A stretch of DNA of 19,148 nt from an uncultured Flavobacteriaceae bacterium (GTDB lineage: Bacteria; Bacteroidota; Bacteroidia; Flavobacteriales; Flavobacteriaceae): the NCBI GenBank assembly GCA_937901915.1, contig CALGUD010000031.1, positions 1-19,148 of the forward strand. The letters run 5' to 3'. A program made the position numbers and the translations under genes. The notes beneath the pieces are model-generated. The model did no database searches. It was not told the DNA's origin and saw only the letters and a program-made list of their open reading frames with translations. Shown in pieces: positions 14,801-19,148 of the stretch. Within the stretch, counting starts at the first letter, position 1. Every line of letters starts with the position of its first letter.

Positions 14801-16179
14801 AAAACAATAAGAATAATGAGTTGGCCAAAAAAAGCCGACTTCATCATTTTACCAGAAGCCATGTATGTTATTTCATCCCTGGACTTGCTATTGAGGACTT
14901 TTCCTTTTTTTATTTCCCTATACAAATAGAAAACGGTACCCTCAACAATAATTACTGCTCCGTCAACTATGATTCCGAAGTCTATGGCCCCCAAACTCAT
15001 CAAATTTGCCCATACATCAAAAATATTCATCAAAATAAAAGCAAAAAGTAAGGATAGGGGAATCGTTGATGCCACAATAAGTCCACCCCTCCAGTTACCC
15101 AGTAAAAAGACTAAAACAAAAATAACAATCAGTGCCCCTTCCACCAGGTTGGTAGTTACTGTACTTGTTGTTTCAGAAATCAATTCACTGCGGTCTAAAA
15201 AGGGTTCAACAGAAACTCCTTTAGGTAATGATTTTTCGATCAGGCTTATTCTTTCTTTTACGTTTTGAATTACTTCATTGGAATTTGCTCCCTTTAGCAT
15301 AAAAATAATTCCACCCACAGCTTCACCATTACCATTTTTTGTAAACGCGCCATAACGCATTGCGGATCCATACTGCACTTTAGCTACATCTTTTATAAGT
15401 ACCGGAATTCCTTCCGGAGTATGTATTACAATATTTTCAATATCTTCAATATTGCGTGCCAAACCTTCGCCACGAATAAAATTAGCCATGTGGTTTTTTT
15501 CAATATAGGCACCCCCGGCATTTTGATTATTCTGTTCGAGTGCTGTAAAAATATCCTTAATACTTAATCCAATGGCCTTGAGTTCGTCCGGTTTGACAGC
15601 TACTTCATATTGTTTTGTTTTTCCCCCAAAACCATTTACTTCCACCACCCCCGGCACCATAGCCATTTGCCTACGTACGATCCAATCCTGCATGGTACGG
15701 AGATCTGTAACAGAATACACATCCCCGTATTTAGAGTCTACTTTAAGGGAATATTGATAAATTTCACCAAGGCCTGTAGCAATAGGCCCCATTGAGAGTT
15801 CTCCGAAACCTTCCGGAATGTCTTCCCTTACCTGAACAAGCTTCTCCGAAACCAGCTGCCTTGGCAGGTAAGTACCCATATCATCTTCAAAAACTATCGT
15901 AACAACTGAAAGCCCAAAACGGGAAATAGAGCGTATTTCTAAGACCCCGGGAAGATTAGCCATAGCAACTTCAACAGGATAGGTTATAAATTGCTCTATA
16001 TCTTCTGTACCTAGGTTAGGAGCCTGTGTTATAACCTGCACCTGATTGTTTGTAATATCTGGTACGGCATCGAGCGGAACTTTAGTGATACTCCATATAC
16101 CTCCAATAATAAGAGCAATGGTAAATAACCCTATTATGAGCTTATTCTTAATTGAAAAAGCAATAATATTATGAATCAT
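11833..16179 (-). CDS. CzcA-type heavy-metal RND pump fused to a CzcC/TolC-type outer-membrane channel
   Basis: The 1448-residue protein joins two proteins that are normally separate. Residues 1 to about 1035 are a proton-driven RND exporter with two large periplasmic loops. The membrane motif DFGIIVDGAVIIVE carries proton-relay residues D400, D406 and E413, matching the Zn/Co/Cd (CzcA) signature rather than the DAA form of Cu/Ag pumps. Residues about 1042-1060 are a hydrophobic, signal-peptide-like segment (LALILIGSLSTFSISSLQA) ending before Q1061-A-Q. Residues about 1064-1448 are an outer-membrane efflux protein with its two helical repeats (MDEALNRAVTNYPAL, AEADRKTAVAGLLPKLNA). RND carboxy-termini are cytoplasmic, so the extra segment must carry the channel across the membrane, perhaps with cleavage. 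As I recall, similar fusions are frequent in Bacteroidota. It follows the small Cys-rich gene by 48 bp. Confidence 0.95.
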   Translation of the reverse strand: MIHNIIAFSIKNKLIIGLFTIALIIGGIWSITKVPLDAVPDITNNQVQVITQAPNLGTEDIEQFITYPVEVAMANLPGVLEIRSISRFGLSVVTIVFEDDMGTYLPRQLVSEKLVQVREDIPEGFGELSMGPIATGLGEIYQYSLKVDSKYGDVYSVTDLRTMQDWIVRRQMAMVPGVVEVNGFGGKTKQYEVAVKPDELKAIGLSIKDIFTALEQNNQNAGGAYIEKNHMANFIRGEGLARNIEDIENIVIHTPEGIPVLIKDVAKVQYGSAMRYGAFTKNGNGEAVGGIIFMLKGANSNEVIQNVKERISLIEKSLPKGVSVEPFLDRSELISETTSTVTTNLVEGALIVIFVLVFLLGNWRGGLIVASTIPLSLLFAFILMNIFDVWANLMSLGAIDFGIIVDGAVIIVEGTVFYLYREIKKGKVLNSKSRDEITYMASGKMMKSAFFGQLIILIVFIPILFLEGVEGKMFKPMALTFMFAMMGAMILCLTYVPMVSSLFLKIPKTDKKYPGDKIVAWLEDKYEIAVEKTLHKSSVVIGFAVLLFTLAIFTFTRMGGEFIPQLDEGDIAFHIILKPGSSLSEGIKTSTQIEKILLNNFPEIENVMSRFGVADVPTDPMPMDMADCFIILKPKKEWVSASSKEELIKKIKEKLNIISGVNYEFTQPIEMRFNELISGVREDIAVKLYGDDLKILAEKAQQMGKIISSVEGVGDMMVEATTGMPQMTVIYNREQLAQYGMNINDLNNIIETAFAGKKAGVIFEGEKRFDLVVRLDSTYRTNIDDVKNLFIPTPGGTEIRLRDVADVSYKSGPMQISRDNTNRRTYVGVNVRGKDVKSVVEDIKHKLDEEMSFPPGYYIRYGGAFENLERATNRLQIVVPVALALIFILIFFALRSLKQTVMIYMAIPLAAIGGVFSLWIRDMPFSISAGIGFIVLFGVAVLNGLVLISGWNELKEEGVTDLKQRIVQGARRRIRPIMLTALTDILGFLPMAISMSAGAEVQQPLATVVIGGMLTSTLLTLFVLPVLYKWTETRSFPSLGKNSLALILIGSLSTFSISSLQAQTPNSPPVITMDEALNRAVTNYPALKVSRLNIEQQKVLKKSAWDLGNTQIFTGGEEIGNNEDGVYTTVGIQQQNIDIFGIAPKLKAQEQRVLLSEAALNLDEVELRQQVKKAYARAYITRKNLELYHHLDSVYADFKRAAQIRYEVEETSKLAYLAALNQVKQITLRKTQLQYDYNSALEQLNLWLVSDTLFTVSNLDKDTKWADPLIVNDSLIVHPLLQLASQKVNVAEADRKTAVAGLLPKLNAQYGIQEIGGQTGFYQYQLGLTIPLFFMPEQSKLQSAKIQQKIAEQNYQQTQFEIHTTYQSHLREYKKWLESWEFYQNEYLPLAREQRKGTILAYKEGAIDYLAFIQNLKETIQIEVQAQEAFDRYINAKFQLEYYLNSSK

Positions 16180-16227
16180 GCAGATGAAATTAATCAGTTA
16201 AAATTATGATTGAAAATAATTATATAA

Positions 16228-16593
16228 CTAAATAAATCTTGGAGGTTGTAATATAGAGAAAGGAAGTTCTTTGCCTAAACTGTCTGAATGAGCAAAAGAA
16301 CTGGCAGGAACTTCGGGAGAAAACACCTCGAAACAATCAGTCAACAAATTTATAACGTGTACGTGACAACAATGACATTGACAAAATGGGGAACACAAAT
16401 CTTCATTCTCCCCATCGCAATGCCCGGAAGTATCGGAATCAATTTGCGCTTCAGTTTCAAGGTTCATATTTCCGCAAGAAATAGTGGATACATCATCACT
16501 ACATGGTGTAAAGTTGAGTGCTAAAAAATATAACGATAATATGAATGCAATGTATTTCACATTACAAAAGTAATAATTTCCCGGCGCAACCAT
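16228..16593 (-). CDS. Cys/His-rich secreted protein, DUF6660-like, leading the metal operon
   Basis: The protein is 121 residues from the ATG. A hydrophobic segment (YIAFILSLYFLALNF, about 14-28) is a signal peptide followed by PCSDD. The mature part has H58-C59 and a dense cluster CSPFCQCHCCHVH (67-79), with five Cys and three His, plus C87. That is a plausible soft-metal site outside the cytoplasm. The layout (signal, PCSD, CSPFC-type cluster, ILQPPRF tail) resembles the DUF6660 family that I recall beside Bacteroidota metal genes; I assign this from memory. The in-frame GTG at 16560 may be the true start (homologues begin near KYIAFILS). An exact TAnnTTTG box lies just before it (minus strand, 16565-16572) but has no good partner. 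As first gene of the efflux operon it may sense, buffer or deliver metal. Confidence 0.75.
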   Translation of the reverse strand: MVAPGNYYFCNVKYIAFILSLYFLALNFTPCSDDVSTISCGNMNLETEAQIDSDTSGHCDGENEDLCSPFCQCHCCHVHVINLLTDCFEVFSPEVPASSFAHSDSLGKELPFSILQPPRFI

Positions 16594-16640
16594 ATTGCAA
16601 ATGAGTTTAAATAATAGATTGCTTTAGTACAGTGCTAAAG

Positions 16641-16672
16641 TTGAACTATATAATTAAAATTTCGCATATTTG
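16641..16672 (+). promoter_or_regulatory. probable Bacteroidota-type promoter for the EEP gene
   Basis: TTG at 16641-16643 and CATATTTG at 16665-16672 are separated by 21 bp. This matches the -33 TTG and -7 TAnnTTTG arrangement of the Bacteroidota primary sigma factor with one mismatch in the fixed -7 positions allowing for the CA start. Transcription would begin near 16679, which makes the ATG at 16695 the natural start and places the more upstream ATG (16632) outside the transcript. Confidence 0.45.
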
Positions 16673-16694
16673 TGATAGAAATTATTTCCTGTCC

Positions 16695-17777
16695 ATGTTT
16701 ACACTTTATTTTATATTGTCTGCAATACTCATACTGGTTACTATTCTTCCTATGATCAGTGACCAGCATTGGTTTTTTAGAATATGGGATTTTGGAAAAG
16801 TCCAATTGGCCATTCTTCAGTTGATAGTATTTGTAGCAGCACTGTTTCTAAGCCCGTATACTTTAACATATATAATATTTCAATCATTGCTAATTATAGC
16901 ATGTGTATATAATATCATTATTTTAATAAAGTATACACCTTTATACAAACGGCATCGGGATACTGGCATGAATATACGCTCTGAGAGCATTACTATTTTA
17001 GCTATAAATGTTTACCAGTTTAACAAGGAATACCACCGCCTCCTGGACCTTATAAATAAAACAAATCCCGATATGATACTTGCTATGGAAACCAGCAAGG
17101 ACTGGGAAGATGCCCTTAGTGTTTTGGATAAAAACTATAAAAGTTATAGTAAAAATGCCCAGGAAAATACCTATGGTATGCATTTTTATACAAATCTGAA
17201 AGTGAATAAATTAGATACTCACTATTTTATTGCAGATGATGTTCCAAGTATTGAGGCAGAACTGGAGACCGAGGATGGATTCAAGTTTATATTTTTTGGG
17301 CTTCACCCACCACCACCAAGTCCTACAGAAGAGCCCAATTCAAAAGAACGTGATGGTGAATTACTTTCTGTATCCAAAATAGTACGTGATATTGAGATCC
17401 CTGTAGTAGTTGCAGGAGATTTCAATAATGTTGCATGGGCAAAATCATCTGTTTTGTTCAGAAAAACGTCAAAACTCATAGATCCCCGTGTTGGCCGTGG
17501 ATTGGTTTCAACATTTCACGCCAAATATTGGTTTTTACGATTCCCAATTGATCTGTTTTTTCATTCAAAAGATGTTTTTATTGAAGAATTCAAAACTCGA
17601 GATGATATAGGCTCAGATCATCTACCACTGTTTTGCCGGTTTTATATAGGCAAAGAGGAAGTTGAACCTGAAAATGGCACTGATACTCTTGAAGAAGGTG
17701 AAATGGAAGAAGTTGACGAAATGATTGAAGAAGGTAAAAAAGAAAACGGTCATAGAAATCCGGTAGCTAAAGAATAA
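16695..17777 (+). CDS. membrane-anchored endonuclease/exonuclease/phosphatase family protein
   Basis: The 360-residue product (from ATG 16695) has about three N-terminal membrane helices (residues 1-20, 37-52, 58-79) followed by an EEP-fold phosphodiesterase or phosphatase domain. Conserved active-site residues are visible: N105 (ILAINVY), metal ligand E132 (AMETS), H204 (GLHPP), D242 and N244 (GDFN), D286 (PIDLFF) and D308-H309 (GSDHLPL). Substrates of the superfamily range from DNA to phospholipids and sugar phosphates, so none can be named here. If the N-terminus is inside, the domain faces the periplasm after three crossings. The last 40 residues are an acidic Glu-rich tail. An upstream in-frame ATG at 16632 would add 21 residues, but the likely promoter lies between the two. 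It is divergent from the metal operon and converges on a small minus-strand gene. Confidence 0.88.
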   Translation: MFTLYFILSAILILVTILPMISDQHWFFRIWDFGKVQLAILQLIVFVAALFLSPYTLTYIIFQSLLIIACVYNIIILIKYTPLYKRHRDTGMNIRSESITILAINVYQFNKEYHRLLDLINKTNPDMILAMETSKDWEDALSVLDKNYKSYSKNAQENTYGMHFYTNLKVNKLDTHYFIADDVPSIEAELETEDGFKFIFFGLHPPPPSPTEEPNSKERDGELLSVSKIVRDIEIPVVVAGDFNNVAWAKSSVLFRKTSKLIDPRVGRGLVSTFHAKYWFLRFPIDLFFHSKDVFIEEFKTRDDIGSDHLPLFCRFYIGKEEVEPENGTDTLEEGEMEEVDEMIEEGKKENGHRNPVAKE

Positions 17778-17800
17778 TCGCTATAGTACCTTTATCCGTT

Positions 17801-17950
17801 TTATTTTTTTACTTCCACACTCTGGCTTTTCCTGTTTTTCTTTAATAATCCCCATGCTAAAAAAGCGAATTGCAGGCCTACAAATATGATTTTGTATTTT
17901 CGTTTACCAAATAGTAATGATCCTGCGCCTAAAATACTTGATGTTTTCAT
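17801..17950 (-). CDS. 49-residue single-span membrane protein of unknown function
   Basis: An open frame from ATG (complement of 17948-17950) to TAA (complement of 17801-17803) encodes 49 residues: a small Gly/Ser/Leu start (MKTSSILGAGSLLFGKRKYK), one hydrophobic helix (IIFVGLQFAFLAWGLL, about 21-36) and a basic tail (KKNRKSQ). The positive charges on both sides of a single helix, the absence of rare residues and its higher GC than surrounding DNA suggest a real small inner-membrane protein. I recall comparable short FGKKKYK-type proteins in Flavobacteriia but cannot name a family. It is monocistronic, with its stop 23 bp from the stop of the EEP gene. It is short enough to be missed by automatic annotation. 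Confidence 0.65.
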   Translation of the reverse strand: MKTSSILGAGSLLFGKRKYKIIFVGLQFAFLAWGLLKKNRKSQSVEVKK

Positions 17951-18239
17951 ATGGTAAAATTAATGAGATAATTAAAGTAACGTATGCTTTATTGAAAGAA
18001 ACATTAACTTAAAAAAGTAATTTATTTTAATTATTCTTTTCGTGATTTTACTAATTAAATTAACGCTTAATGAAGTTCACTGGTGTGACCAAATGCGGCA
18101 TTACTTATGCTGTTGTTTCTATCAAAATATACATTAAATAGAATTAAGTTTATAAGGGATAATAAATTTTCGTATTGCATTAACTTAAATAGACATTACA
18201 TAGTACTTTACGCGTTAATATTTATTAAACAAGTTGATC
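17951..18239. other. AT-rich intergenic region with an inverted repeat before the nitroreductase gene
   Basis: This region serves as leader for both divergent neighbours. Arms TTAATA (18215-18220) and TATTAA (18223-18228), with a 2-bp centre, form an inverted repeat ending 11 bp before the nitroreductase ATG, a plausible repressor site. A short TCAC/GTGA dyad with a TGGT loop lies within 18070-18100. No TAnnTTTG promoter was found with confidence, and no gene is seen. Confidence 0.35.
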
Positions 18240-18875
18240 ATGGAAAATGTACATAATGAGTTTTTAGAAAAGGAAACCCCTACAGATTACAAAATACATC
18301 CTTTATTGGAAGAAAGATGGAGCCCACGTGTTTTTGCTGACACCCCTGTAACCGAAATAGATTTGTATGTATTGTTTGAAGCTGGCCGCTGGGCACCAAG
18401 TTCATACAATATGCAGCCATGGCGTATAATCTGGGGAACAAAAGGAAGCGATACATATGACCGCATATTTAATTGCCTGGATAAATTTAACCAAAGCTGG
18501 GCGCATAGTGCACCGGTATTGTTAATAACAGCCTATAAAAAAACAAATCCTGAAGGAAAGGAAAATTTTCACGCTTTACACGATTTGGGTTTATTTATGG
18601 CAAATCTTACTATTCAGGCCCAATCCATGGGTATAGCCGTACACCAAATGGCGGGTGTAAAACATGAAAAGGCCGTTAAGGAATTCAAATTTCCTGAAGA
18701 ATATCATGTAGCTTCCGGCGCAGCTATCGGATTTTATGGAGGTAATCCTGATGATCTTCCCAATGAATTAAAAGAAATGGAATTAAAGAGAGTGCGGGAA
18801 CGAAAACCTCAAGAGGAGTTTATATTCAATGGCGACTTTGTACAACGTGCAGAAGTTGATGATTCTGAAGATTAG
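18240..18875 (+). CDS. nitroreductase-family FMN-dependent oxidoreductase
   Basis: The 211-residue cytoplasmic flavoprotein is of the nitroreductase superfamily, whose members reduce nitro groups, quinones or other electrophiles with NAD(P)H through FMN, usually as dimers. The N-terminal ERWSPR (25-30) is the FMN-phosphate contact, and APSSYNMQPWR (52-62) is the signature flavin loop. The Gly-rich stretch near the C-terminus (SGAAIGFYGGN, 159-169) completes the cofactor site. Length fits the family. The physiological substrate is unknown; an oxidative or redox-stress role is only a guess. I chose the ATG at 18240 (MENVHNEF). The frame continues to a TTG at 18234, but that would add only two residues and is a weaker start. 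It is monocistronic, with a possible operator just upstream and a hairpin repeat 45 bp downstream. Confidence 0.92.
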   Translation: MENVHNEFLEKETPTDYKIHPLLEERWSPRVFADTPVTEIDLYVLFEAGRWAPSSYNMQPWRIIWGTKGSDTYDRIFNCLDKFNQSWAHSAPVLLITAYKKTNPEGKENFHALHDLGLFMANLTIQAQSMGIAVHQMAGVKHEKAVKEFKFPEEYHVASGAAIGFYGGNPDDLPNELKEMELKRVRERKPQEEFIFNGDFVQRAEVDDSED

Positions 18876-19148
18876 TGTTTTTTAATTGGTTGAGTACAAT
18901 ATAAATTATGAGTTATAGAGGATGTCCGATGTTGGGGGGTGTCTTAACATCGGACGTCTTAAAGAAATGGTCAATCCAATCCTATAATTCCGTGTAAACT
19001 CAAAACCAATTAAACATTCACACGATGAAACAATGGGGTTTTTAAATCAATATTTATTTAATTAGTAGTAACAATATCTTTTATTATGAAAAGCAGCTTT
19101 AATAGCATTATAAATAGTGATTGTAAGTTAGATGTCCGATGACCGGTG
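18876..19148. other. non-coding tail of the window
   Basis: No gene is supported in these 273 bp. The stretch holds a hairpin repeat (18921-18958) and, at 19131-19141, a second copy of its first 11 bases (GATGTCCGATG), cut off by the window end. An 18-codon frame at 19086 ends inside that copy and looks like chance. Confidence 0.55.
18921..18958. repeat. 13-bp inverted repeat, possible dispersed element or terminator
   Basis: Arms GATGTCCGATGTT (18921-18933) and AACATCGGACGTC (18946-18958) pair over 13 positions with one T-G wobble, around a 12-base loop that starts with six Gs. No T-run follows, so it is a poor intrinsic terminator although it lies 45 bp after the nitroreductase stop. The arm sequence recurs in part at 19131-19141, which suggests a repeat family rather than a gene-specific terminator. 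Confidence 0.7.

Noticed and set aside
16565..16572. Exact TAnnTTTG match (TACTTTTG, minus strand) as promoter of the metal operon
   Set aside because: No TTG at the required distance. It would place the transcript start at or after the first codons, so it was left as a note on the gene.
19086..19142. 18-codon open frame at the window end
   Set aside because: It is too short, ends within the repeat copy, and lacks supporting features.

Overview
The window looks like a chromosomal stretch from a member of the Bacteroidota, most likely class Flavobacteriia. Intergenic DNA is very AT-rich, starts lack obvious Shine-Dalgarno sites, one start is preceded by a TTG/TAnnTTTG-like promoter, and several genes are of types I associate with this group: a lysine-rich cold-shock-domain protein, a CzcA pump fused to a CzcC-type channel, and a small Cys-rich secreted protein of the DUF6660 kind. 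No rRNA, tRNA, CRISPR array, prophage or classical insertion sequence was seen.

Layout. Bases 1-1822 hold a small secreted protein of unknown role, a convergent cold-shock-domain protein with a good terminator, and about 550 bp without a clear gene that contains an unexplained GC-richer island. Bases 1823-8525 are a complete type I restriction-modification operon: hsdM and hsdS overlap by 4 bp, then comes an IS200-like REP-associated tyrosine transposase (RAYT), then hsdR. Bases 8580-16593 are a four-gene heavy-metal efflux operon on the minus strand. In transcription order it encodes a Cys/His-rich secreted protein, a CzcA-CzcC fusion, a lipoprotein membrane-fusion adaptor and a P1B-type ATPase. 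Motifs favour Zn/Cd/Co over Cu. Divergent from it is a membrane-anchored endonuclease/exonuclease/phosphatase-fold protein. After that come a 49-residue membrane protein on the minus strand, a nitroreductase-family flavoprotein, and a non-coding tail with a hairpin repeat.

How the genes work together. HsdM2-HsdS should methylate a bipartite target, and HsdR adds ATP-driven translocation and cleavage. The metal operon pairs a cytoplasm-to-periplasm ATPase with a periplasm-to-outside tripartite pump, plus metal-binding segments outside the cytoplasm.

Most unusual signal. The RAYT gene between hsdS and hsdR carries a family of GC-rich hairpins inside its own reading frame, between its HUH motif and its catalytic tyrosine. 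All share a six-base loop (ACACAG or its complement). Stems of copies in opposite orientation differ at three positions, with matching changes on the other arm, which is covariation evidence that the hairpin itself is conserved. A different palindrome-like repeat is duplicated in frame at the start of hsdS. So two repeat families have been absorbed into coding sequence of one restriction operon, next to a transposase of the type that handles such repeats.
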